64,000 nt of DNA, from contig CACGTU010000002.1 in assembly GCA_902576045.1 (NCBI GenBank), positions 1-64,000 of the forward strand, read 5' to 3'. The stretch comes from an uncultured Pelagibacteraceae bacterium (GTDB lineage Bacteria; Pseudomonadota; Alphaproteobacteria; Pelagibacterales; Pelagibacteraceae). Shown in pieces: positions 56,017 to 63,439 of this stretch (position 1 is its first letter; each line of letters begins with the position of its first letter). The notes under the pieces are model-generated. The model searched no databases. It was not told the origin of the DNA and saw only the letters and a list, made by a program, of their open reading frames with translations. The translations under genes were made by a program, and so were the position numbers.

Positions 56017-56709
56017 TTAAAATCCCCTACTATATTTAACTTCTAATTTGTTTATTAGTTTCATACTTAAGTACGTTAATAATAAATATAGAACTGCTGC
56101 AAATGAGTAAAAAAACAAAGGATCTCTAGTTGATCCAGCAGCGATGTATGATTGTCTCATAATTTCAACTAAACCTGTTACTGAGATTAAAGAGGTATCT
56201 TTTAATGTAATTTGCCAAACATTGCTTAGATTTGGAATTGCAAGTCTTAACATCTGGGGAAGGATAATTTTATAAAACTGAATATGTTTTTTTATCCCCA
56301 AAACTTTTGAAGCCTCAAACTGACCTTTATCTATTGATTGTATGGCTCCTCTAAATACCTCTGTTGAATATGCACCTGAAATAATACCTATTGCAAATGA
56401 ACCTGTAATAAATGCGTTAATTTCAATATATTCATAATAACCAAATATAGAAGCAACAAACATTATTGCTCCACTTCCACCAAAAAAGAAAAGATAAATT
56501 ACCAATAATTCTGGAACACCTCTAATAACTGTAGTGTAAAAATTACCAATTAAATTTAGTGATTTGTGTTTTGATAATTTTAAAGGAGTAAAAATAAGTG
56601 CAAAGAAAAATCCGATTAACATAGCTGTTATTGAAACAGCTAAAGTCATTAAGGTTGCATAAAATAACTCATCACCCCAACCAGTTTTACCAAATGCTAG
56701 AAGTTCCAT
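56017..56709 (-). CDS. Amino-acid ABC transporter permease (HisQ/ArtQ type)
   Basis: A 230-residue inner-membrane permease with about five hydrophobic segments. The coupling loop is DKGQFEASKVLGIKKHIQFY near residue 125. The ATG lies two bases beyond an imperfect hairpin of about 16 bp that separates it from the binding-protein gene. No ribosome site is visible outside the hairpin, so expression probably depends on hairpin opening or on coupling. Confidence 0.9.
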   Translation of the reverse strand: MELLAFGKTGWGDELFYATLMTLAVSITAMLIGFFFALIFTPLKLSKHKSLNLIGNFYTTVIRGVPELLVIYLFFFGGSGAIMFVASIFGYYEYIEINAFITGSFAIGIISGAYSTEVFRGAIQSIDKGQFEASKVLGIKKHIQFYKIILPQMLRLAIPNLSNVWQITLKDTSLISVTGLVEIMRQSYIAAGSTRDPLFFYSFAAVLYLLLTYLSMKLINKLEVKYSRGF

Positions 56710-56710
56710 A

Positions 56711-56744
56711 GATTTTGGCGACTATATTATATAGTCGCCAAATC
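56711..56744 (-). repeat. Long inverted repeat between hisJ-like and hisQ-like genes
   Basis: GGCGACTATA pairs with TATAGTCGCC around TTA, and TTT/AAA plus AGAT/ATCT extend the stem beyond one bulge. It fills most of the 43-base space between the two genes. On the minus strand it is followed by AAAATC and then the ATG, so it lacks the T-run of an intrinsic terminator. It may protect the upstream message from exonucleases or hold the hisQ start closed. Confidence 0.75.
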
Positions 56745-56752
56745 TGAAATAT

Positions 56753-57604
56753 TTACATAGAAGCGTCGAAACCAAAGTGTTTAATAGCAAGTTTGCTAAT
56801 AATTCCTTGTTTTCTTGCTTTATCAATTGCTTTGTTGAAATCTTTTAGAAGTTTAGCATCTCTTTTGCCGATAGCATCTTCTCCACCTTGTCTAATTCCA
56901 ACACCTACTCCATTTCCAAATGCACCGCCTGAAAAAGTAGGTCCAACTAGAACAACTGGTTTACCAGATTTATCAGCATAATCAGTAAAAGCAACAGCAG
57001 CTGCTAATGCAGCATCACATCTTCCTGATGCTAGATCTAGATTAACTTCGTCTTGTGTTTTGTAAGTTCTTACATTTACACTTCCTACATCACCTGAATC
57101 TAAAAAGTTTTGGTGAATAGTAGCTGTTTGCACACAAACTGTTTTACCAGCTAATGCACCTGTAAGTGTTTTAAGAGCTTTTTTAACATCAGATCCACCT
57201 AAAGATAAATTTATACCCTCTGGCGTATCCATTCCTTCAAGATCAGATCCTTTCATTACTGCTAAAGAAGCAACTTCATCAGCATAACCTTGAGAAAAAG
57301 TAATTGTTTTTTGTCTTTCTGCAGTTATTGACATACCGGCCATGATCGCATCAAATTTTCTCATTAATAAAGCTGGAATCATTCCATCCCAATCCTGTTC
57401 GACGATTGTACACTCCGCTTTCATGATTTTGCATAGTTCATTTGCAAGCTCAACTTCAAAACCTATTAGGTTTCCAGAAGCATCTTTAGAATTCCAAGGA
57501 GGGTAAGCTCCTTCTGTTCCAATTTTAATAGAGTCTGCATTTGAAGATATTGTTAAGAAAAAGGAAATTAATATTCCTAATCCTAATGTTTTAAATTTAT
57601 TCAT
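56753..57604 (-). CDS. Amino-acid ABC transporter periplasmic binding protein (HisJ/ArgT type)
   Basis: A 283-residue secreted protein of SBP family 3. The signal peptide is MNKFKTLGLGILISFFLTIS with cleavage after SSNA. EGAYPPWNSKDASGNLIGFE and FDAIMAGMSITAERQKTITFSQ are the classic lysine/arginine/ornithine- or histidine-binding motifs, where Asp and aromatic residues hold the alpha-amino acid. The substrate is most likely a basic amino acid; opine or octopine transporters look similar. GGAGG lies 4 bases before the ATG. Two permease genes follow; no ATPase is in the unit. Confidence 0.92.
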   Translation of the reverse strand: MNKFKTLGLGILISFFLTISSNADSIKIGTEGAYPPWNSKDASGNLIGFEVELANELCKIMKAECTIVEQDWDGMIPALLMRKFDAIMAGMSITAERQKTITFSQGYADEVASLAVMKGSDLEGMDTPEGINLSLGGSDVKKALKTLTGALAGKTVCVQTATIHQNFLDSGDVGSVNVRTYKTQDEVNLDLASGRCDAALAAAVAFTDYADKSGKPVVLVGPTFSGGAFGNGVGVGIRQGGEDAIGKRDAKLLKDFNKAIDKARKQGIISKLAIKHFGFDASM

Positions 57605-57614
57605 TTTTCCTCCA

Positions 57615-57635
57615 AAATAATAAGATTTATTATTT
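57615..57635 (-). repeat. Inverted repeat upstream of the hisJ-like ribosome site
   Basis: AAATAATAA and TTATTATTT form a perfect 9-bp inverted repeat around a 3-base centre. It sits directly before the GGAGG of the hisJ-like gene, 29 bases after the speDE stop on the same strand. It could be an operator, a weak terminator of the speDE transcript or chance in AT-rich DNA. Confidence 0.35.
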
Positions 57636-57663
57636 CACAAATATTGATATTTAAAAAGAAAAA

Positions 57664-58704
57664 TTAATGATTTATTGATGAAGAAAAGTTCCAAGCACAA
57701 TCAAAACTTGGGATATAAACTCTTGAAAGTTGCGTATTTCCAAAATTTTCATTAAAAACATTTAACCAATTGCCAACTTGTTTTGGTTTTTTATCTTGGC
57801 TTCCAACCTGTGCTGTAATAACTCCTTTAGGTTTTAATATTCTTGCTAAAGAGTTCATATTTTTTGCTGCAAGATCTATACAAAATTGATCATCATTTAA
57901 ATCAACAAAAATTTGATCGTAAGTGTCATCCTTGACAGATTTTATGCTTTCAAAAGCATCTCCCCATACACATTTTACAGAATTTTTTTCAGTAGCCTTT
58001 TCACCTATTTTACTTAAATGTTTGTCACATACATCAACTACCTCAGGATCCAATTCAAACCAATCTATAAAACCAAAGTTTTGTGAAATGCATTCTCTTG
58101 CAACTCCACCATCTCCTCCTCCAACAATTGCAGCTTTTTCTTTTTTTGGATTTAATTTAAGACCAGAGTTAACAAATGTTGAGCTATAAAGATGTTCATC
58201 GCTTTCGGCTACTTGTATTTCGTTATCAATAAATAGCGCTTTTCCAAACTGCTCCAAATCAAGAATTTCAATATATTGACCTACTTTAGATTTAAAATTT
58301 TCTAAAACTTTATTGACTACATATGCTTTATTTAAACCAGGCGAGCTGTAATTATCATGGTAAAAATCAATTGTATCTCTATTAAATTCTTTTTTAATTA
58401 TATTTGTATGTTGAATTTCCTCTTTAATAATTTTCAATGCAACTGAAGGTGAAACCTTTCCACACGTAAAGAAATCAAAGCTAATTATACCATTTTCTGG
58501 AAAAGTGTGAAAACTTATATGGCTCTCTGCAAGAAGTGCTACAAGTGTAAAACCTTGAGGTTCAAACTTATATTTTGAAATTTCTAGAACTGTTACTTTT
58601 GCGGCTTTTGCTATTTTATAAACTAATTTTTCAAAGAAATCGGGATCGTACTCCTTATTCGTGCCAATTATATCAAGTGTTATATGTTCACCAACTTTTA
58701 TCAT
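57664..58704 (-). CDS. speDE: Fused S-adenosylmethionine decarboxylase (SpeD) and spermidine synthase (SpeE)
   Basis: A 346-residue protein with AdoMetDC (class 1B SpeH-type) at about 1-115 and spermidine synthase after it. In the first domain the pyruvoyl-forming site is E60-S61 in LLAESHISFHTFPE, with H66 and C81 (FFTCGK) in place; autocleavage must split the chain at S61. The second domain starts near GLNKAYVVNKV and has VGGGDGGVARECI and FELDPEVVDVC for decarboxylated AdoMet. Spermidine and MTA are the products. I use ATG 58702-58704; the open frame extends 38 codons into the divergent gene's promoter and adds no family sequence. Such fusions are known in some bacteria. Confidence 0.92.
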   Translation of the reverse strand: MIKVGEHITLDIIGTNKEYDPDFFEKLVYKIAKAAKVTVLEISKYKFEPQGFTLVALLAESHISFHTFPENGIISFDFFTCGKVSPSVALKIIKEEIQHTNIIKKEFNRDTIDFYHDNYSSPGLNKAYVVNKVLENFKSKVGQYIEILDLEQFGKALFIDNEIQVAESDEHLYSSTFVNSGLKLNPKKEKAAIVGGGDGGVARECISQNFGFIDWFELDPEVVDVCDKHLSKIGEKATEKNSVKCVWGDAFESIKSVKDDTYDQIFVDLNDDQFCIDLAAKNMNSLARILKPKGVITAQVGSQDKKPKQVGNWLNVFNENFGNTQLSRVYIPSFDCAWNFSSSINH

Positions 58705-58777
58705 TACTTTTTCTAGTAACAAATTTTTTACTTCTTTCAAATAAAAAACTAATGTAATAGTTCTCAAGGGTTGTATC

Positions 58778-60811
58778 GTGAAAAATAATTGGTCAAATAC
58801 TAAAGCTATAAAATACATTAAACACTATAAAAAACTTGGCCACTCGAAGGATATGGCTTTGAGAGTTTATACAACCAGATTACTTGGAAGAAATCCTGAA
58901 TTAGTATTGCATGGTGGAGGAAATACATCGGTAAAAACAACAGTAAGAGATGTTGATGGAAAAAATTACAAAGTTTTATGCGTAAAAGGGAGCGGGTGGG
59001 ATATGGCTGAAATTGAGCCAGCTGGGCTACCAGCAGTAAAACTTGAACCTCTATTGGCATTTAAAAATAAAAAATACCTTTCAGATGAAGACATGGTGGC
59101 CTATCAAAAGAAAAACCTTATAGATATTAAATCACCAAACCCATCAGTGGAAACTTTTTTACATGCATTTTTGCCTTTCAAATTTGTGGATCATACACAC
59201 TCAGATGCAATAATGAATGTTACCAACAGACCTAATGGAGTTCAGTTTTGTAAAAAAATATTTGGAAAAAAAGTAAGTATTGTACCTTATGTGATGCCGG
59301 GTTTTGGTTTGGCAAAAAAAATTCATGAAGTTTATTCTAAAAATCCAAATATTAATTGTTTAATTTTATTAAATCATGGAATTTTCACTTTTGCTGATGA
59401 TGCAAAAACTTCTTATAATTTAATGATTAAATATGTATCTGACGCTGAAAAGGCAATTAATAAACTAAAAAGAAAAAAAATTACTCAAGTAAAAAAACTA
59501 AAATTTAAATTCACTCCTGAGGATGTAGCGCCAATTTTAAGAGGTTTACTCTCAGAAAATAAAGATAATAAATTTATTTTAAATTTTAGGAAAAATAATA
59601 AGTTGGATTATTTTATTAATGGAAAACATGTAAATCGATATGCAAATGAAGGAACTGCTACTCCCGATCATGTTATAAGAGTTAAGCCTTTTCCATTAAT
59701 CATCGAGCCAAAAGAAAATTGTTCATTAGAGGAATTTAAAAAAATAGCTATCAAATCCTTTAAAAACTATAGAAAAAAATACATTAATTATTTCAATGCC
59801 AATAAAAAAAAAGTAAAAGAAAAAAAGACAATCTTAGATACCTCTCCCAGAGTAATACTTGTTCAAAATCTTGGTTTGTTTTCTGTTGGAAGCACATTGT
59901 CTGCAACCAAAATAGCTGGAGATTTAACAGAAACTAATGCGAGGGTAATTTCATCTGTGGAAGAAACTACAAAATATAAATTTATATCAAAGAAAGATTT
60001 ATTTGATGTTGAATATTGGTCATTAGAACAAGCAAAAATTAAAAAAGTAAAAAAAGAACTACAAGGTAATGTTGTTGTAATTACTGGAAGCACTGGGGCG
60101 ATTGGAACTGAGACATATAAACTGTTTAAAAAATATGGTGCTGAAGTTGTTCTTTTGGACATAAATAAGAAGAAGATTTTAGAAATGCAAAACAAGGTAA
60201 ATGATCTTTGTATTTACTGCGATGTGACTAACAAAAAAAGTGTCAAAGATGCATTTAAAAAAATATCGAGAATTTATGGAGGCGTGGACATATTAATTTC
60301 AAATGCAGGTACAGCTATTGGGGGTTCAATAGCTGAAGTTGATGAAAATATTTTAAGAAAAAGTTTTGAAGAAAATTTCTTCTCTCATCAAAATTGCGCT
60401 TCAGAAGCAGTCAAAATTATGAAAAAACAAAATATAAATGGTTGTTTGCTTTTTAATATTTCAAAACAATCAGTTAACCCTGGTAAAAATTTTGGTCCTT
60501 ATGGTTTGCCTAAATCAGCACTATTAGGCTTGTGTAAACAATATGCATTAGACTATGGAAATTTAGGTATCAGATCAAATGGAGTAAATGCTGACAGAAT
60601 AAGAAGTGGCTTACTTAATGATAAAATGATCAAATCAAGAGCAAAAGCCAGAGAAGTTTCTGAAGCCCAGTACATGAGTGGAAACTTATTATTAAACGAG
60701 GTAAAAGCTGAAGATGTTGCTAAAGCTTTCTTCCATTTAGCAATATCAAAGAAAACAACTGGAGCAATATTGACTGTAGATGGTGGAAATATTGCTGCTT
60801 CTATGCGTTAA
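58778..60811 (+). CDS. Class II aldolase / short-chain dehydrogenase fusion (RhaD-RhaE-like), proposed methylthioribulose-1-phosphate aldolase
   Basis: A 677-residue two-domain protein. The N-terminal class II aldolase domain (about 1-400) has phosphate-binding HGGGNTSVK (45-53), E125, and zinc histidines H139 and H141 in VDHTHSD and H200 in LLNHGIF. The C-terminal SDR domain starts near residue 429 with VVVITGSTGAIG, then ISNAGTAIGG and catalytic YGLPK near residue 574. The layout and length match rhamnulose-1-P aldolase/lactaldehyde dehydrogenase fusions, but no rhamnose isomerase or kinase is here, whereas mtnA and mtnP are. The natural substrate is therefore probably methylthioribulose-1-P or deoxyribulose-1-P. 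GTG start, AAGGG ribosome site. Confidence 0.85.
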   Translation: MKNNWSNTKAIKYIKHYKKLGHSKDMALRVYTTRLLGRNPELVLHGGGNTSVKTTVRDVDGKNYKVLCVKGSGWDMAEIEPAGLPAVKLEPLLAFKNKKYLSDEDMVAYQKKNLIDIKSPNPSVETFLHAFLPFKFVDHTHSDAIMNVTNRPNGVQFCKKIFGKKVSIVPYVMPGFGLAKKIHEVYSKNPNINCLILLNHGIFTFADDAKTSYNLMIKYVSDAEKAINKLKRKKITQVKKLKFKFTPEDVAPILRGLLSENKDNKFILNFRKNNKLDYFINGKHVNRYANEGTATPDHVIRVKPFPLIIEPKENCSLEEFKKIAIKSFKNYRKKYINYFNANKKKVKEKKTILDTSPRVILVQNLGLFSVGSTLSATKIAGDLTETNARVISSVEETTKYKFISKKDLFDVEYWSLEQAKIKKVKKELQGNVVVITGSTGAIGTETYKLFKKYGAEVVLLDINKKKILEMQNKVNDLCIYCDVTNKKSVKDAFKKISRIYGGVDILISNAGTAIGGSIAEVDENILRKSFEENFFSHQNCASEAVKIMKKQNINGCLLFNISKQSVNPGKNFGPYGLPKSALLGLCKQYALDYGNLGIRSNGVNADRIRSGLLNDKMIKSRAKAREVSEAQYMSGNLLLNEVKAEDVAKAFFHLAISKKTTGAILTVDGGNIAASMR

Positions 60812-61891
60812 TTATTTATTAAATAATTTTTTTAATCCATCTTTAGAGGCATCACATATACCTTTTTCAGTTATTAAAGATGTAACATATTTTGCTGGTG
60901 TTACATCAAAAGCTAAATTCATAGCCTTACTTTTTTTTGGATAAATTTGAACACTATCAATTTTATTTTCTCCCAACATTCCATCTATATGTGATAGTTC
61001 TTTTGTGTCTCTCTCCTCTATTGGAATATCTCTTGAATCTTTTAAATTCCAATCAATAGTAGAACTAGGAAGAGCAACATAGAATGGAACATTATTATCG
61101 TATGCTGCTAATGCTTTTAAATACGTTCCTATCTTATTACAAACGTCACCATTTGATAAAGTTCTATCTGTACCAACAATACACATATCAACCTGTCCCC
61201 TTTGCATTAAAATTCCACCTGTGTTATCTGCTATAATTGTATTTGGTACACCTTCTTCATTTAATTCATAAGAAGTTAAATTTGCTCCTTGATTTCTAGG
61301 TCTAGTTTCATCAACCCATATATGAATTGGAATACCTTTTTTATGTGCGTGATAAATTGGTGATGTTGCAGTTCCCCAATCAATTGTTGCTAACCACCCA
61401 GCGTTACAATGTGTAAGAATATTTATTGTATTTTTTTTCTTTTGGTAAATTTCCTCTATTATTTTAAGACCATTTTTTCCAATTTTCTCAGAAAATTTCT
61501 CATCTTCATCACAAATTAACTCAGCTTCATTTAAAGCAACATCAAATAGCTTTTCAGATTTAATCATAGAGATCTTGTTATTTACTCTGTGAACAGCCCA
61601 TTGCAGATTAATAGCAGTGGGTCTTGCTTTTACTAATTCTTCAGAACTTTTTTTTATAAAATTTAAATCATTATTTTCTTTAATAGCTAACACAATACCA
61701 AATGCTGCTGTTGCCCCTATTAAAGGAGCGCCTCTTACCTCCATAACTTTTATTGCATTTATTGCATCCTTAACAGTTTCTAATTCTTTAATTTTAAATT
61801 CATGAGGTAGTTTTGTCTGATCAATTATTTTGACATTTTTTGAATTTTTATCAAACCAGATGGTCTTATAATTCTTTCCTTCAATTCTCAT
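60812..61891 (-). CDS. mtnA: S-methyl-5-thioribose-1-phosphate isomerase
   Basis: A 359-residue cytoplasmic enzyme that turns methylthioribose-1-P into methylthioribulose-1-P. It belongs to the eIF2B-like family. The catalytic cysteine is in LTHCNAGWLAT and the catalytic aspartate in VGTDRTLSNGDVCNKIGTY. EVRGAPLIGATAAFG is the sugar-phosphate loop. It overlaps mtnP by one base, and its stop directly abuts the stop of the aldolase fusion on the other strand. No mtnB, mtnC, mtnD or mtnK homologue is beside it, so the usual route to methionine is not visible here. Confidence 0.95.
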   Translation of the reverse strand: MRIEGKNYKTIWFDKNSKNVKIIDQTKLPHEFKIKELETVKDAINAIKVMEVRGAPLIGATAAFGIVLAIKENNDLNFIKKSSEELVKARPTAINLQWAVHRVNNKISMIKSEKLFDVALNEAELICDEDEKFSEKIGKNGLKIIEEIYQKKKNTINILTHCNAGWLATIDWGTATSPIYHAHKKGIPIHIWVDETRPRNQGANLTSYELNEEGVPNTIIADNTGGILMQRGQVDMCIVGTDRTLSNGDVCNKIGTYLKALAAYDNNVPFYVALPSSTIDWNLKDSRDIPIEERDTKELSHIDGMLGENKIDSVQIYPKKSKAMNLAFDVTPAKYVTSLITEKGICDASKDGLKKLFNK

Positions 61892-62763
61892 TATTTATTT
61901 AATACTCTTCCGGCAATATACTTAAGCTTTTGTATAGTTTTTTTTGATCTCTTTTCAGGAGCAGTGATTATTGCAACATCTAAACAATTATTGGTTGGAT
62001 CATTTGGATCAATATGATTTTCAAAATTCTTTATCAAATTTTTGATCATATTTTTTGCTTTAGCAGCATTATCTAACAGGACTTTGATAACCTGTTGTAC
62101 ATCAACATTTTCATGATCTGGGTGCCAACAATCATAATCTGTTACCATTGATACCGATGCATATCTTATTTCAGCTTCTCTTGCGAGTTTTGCTTCAGGC
62201 ATGTTTGTCATTCCAATCACATCAGCGTTCCATGATCTATATAAGTTAGACTCAGCTAATGTAGAAAATTGTGGGCCCTCCATAACCACATATGTGCCCC
62301 CTCTTTTATAATTTATATTTTCTAATTTAATCGCTTCTTCACAAGCATTCATTAAACCATTTGAGGTTGGATGAGCCATTGATACATGGGCTACTATCTC
62401 ATCGTCAAAAAAAGTTTTATTTCTTGCAAATGTTCTATCAATAAATTGATCAACTATTACAAATTTTCCTGGAGAGTGATCTTCTTTTAAAGATCCTACT
62501 GCTGAAACTGATACAATATCTGTAACACCTAGTTGTTTTAATGCATCTATATTAGCTCTAAAATTAATTTTTGATGGGGATATAAAATGACCTTTACCGT
62601 GGCGTGGTAAAAAATATACTTCATTATTATTATATTTTGTTTTTAAAATTTGATCAGATGGGTTTCCCCAAGGTGTATCAATATTTAACATTTCTCGATC
62701 CTTAAATTCCTCTACGTCGTAAAGACCACTTCCACCAATTATAGCTAATTTATTATTTGCCAT
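61891..62763 (-). CDS. mtnP: S-methyl-5'-thioadenosine phosphorylase
   Basis: A 290-residue trimeric purine nucleoside phosphorylase-family enzyme that splits methylthioadenosine, and in many bacteria 5'-deoxyadenosine, with phosphate to adenine and the sugar-1-P. It has IGGSGLYDVEEF (start), PRHGKGHFISPSKINFRAN, EGPQFSTLAESNLYRSW and GMTNMPEAKLAREAEI, all typical of MTAP rather than general PNP. It is coupled to mtnA and divergent from apt with a 38-base gap, fitting one MTA recycling module. Confidence 0.95.
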   Translation of the reverse strand: MANNKLAIIGGSGLYDVEEFKDREMLNIDTPWGNPSDQILKTKYNNNEVYFLPRHGKGHFISPSKINFRANIDALKQLGVTDIVSVSAVGSLKEDHSPGKFVIVDQFIDRTFARNKTFFDDEIVAHVSMAHPTSNGLMNACEEAIKLENINYKRGGTYVVMEGPQFSTLAESNLYRSWNADVIGMTNMPEAKLAREAEIRYASVSMVTDYDCWHPDHENVDVQQVIKVLLDNAAKAKNMIKNLIKNFENHIDPNDPTNNCLDVAIITAPEKRSKKTIQKLKYIAGRVLNK

Positions 62764-62801
62764 ATTTTTAATTATTTATTACATACTTATAATTTATAAA
62801 T

Positions 62802-63329
62802 ATGAATTTAAAAGATTATATTAGATCAATACCTGACTATCCTAAAAAGGGTATTTTATTTCGTGACATTACTACATTAATTAAAAATGAATATGCATTT
62901 CAGGAAACTATAAATCAAATAATAGACAGATCAAAAAAATATAAAGTAGATAAAATAGCAGCAATTGAATCTAGAGGTTTTGTATTTGCATCAGCAGTTT
63001 CATATTTAATTAAAAAACCATTTATTCTGCTTAGAAAAAAAAATAAACTTCCAGCTGATGTCTATTCAGTGGATTTTGACCTTGAATATGGCTCTGCAAC
63101 CATAGAGGCTCATAAAGATTCATTTCAAAAAGGTGACTCGGTTATTATAATTGATGATCTTATAGCTACTGGTGGGAGTGCTGAAGCAGCATCAAAATTA
63201 ATTAAAATGTCTGGTGCAAATATTACTGCATTTATTTTTGTAATAAACTTGTTTGATTTAGGTGGGACAGAGAAATTAACAAAACTAGGTTTCAAAGTTG
63301 AAAATTTAATTGATTTTCCTGGTCATTAA
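62802..63329 (+). CDS. apt: Adenine phosphoribosyltransferase
   Basis: A 175-residue cytoplasmic enzyme that converts adenine and PRPP to AMP. The N-terminal IRSIPDYPKKGILFRDITTL is the type I Apt signature, AAIESRGFVFASAV follows, and the PRPP site is VIIIDDLIATGGSAEAA near residue 121. It is divergent from mtnP, where it would recover the adenine that MtnP releases. It ends one base before the minus-strand tRNA-Met. Confidence 0.96.
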   Translation: MNLKDYIRSIPDYPKKGILFRDITTLIKNEYAFQETINQIIDRSKKYKVDKIAAIESRGFVFASAVSYLIKKPFILLRKKNKLPADVYSVDFDLEYGSATIEAHKDSFQKGDSVIIIDDLIATGGSAEAASKLIKMSGANITAFIFVINLFDLGGTEKLTKLGFKVENLIDFPGH

Positions 63330-63330
63330 T

Positions 63331-63407
63331 TGGTAGCGGGAAGTGGGATCGAACCACTGACCTCGGGCTTATGAGTCCCGCGCTCTAACCAACTGAGCTA
63401 CCCCGCC
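63331..63407 (-). tRNA. tRNA-Met, elongator type (anticodon CAT)
   Basis: On the minus strand the acceptor arms GGCGGGG and TCCCGCT pair with G-T pairs at both ends. The anticodon loop CTCATAA gives CAT, the T-arm is AGTGGTTCGATCCCACT, the discriminator is A, and CCA is encoded at 63331-63333. It lacks the C1-A72 mismatch of initiators. Position 31-39 of the anticodon stem is A-G, not paired. A tRNA-Ile with a modified CAT anticodon cannot be ruled out by sequence reading alone. Confidence 0.93.
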
Positions 63408-63439
63408 ATAAATTGACTAATCTTATACAAATTAAAAAA

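Noticed and set aside
58705-58818. N-terminal extension of the SpeD-SpeE protein
   Set aside because: The 38 extra codons overlap the start of the divergent aldolase gene, encode hydrophobic non-family sequence and precede a good ATG.
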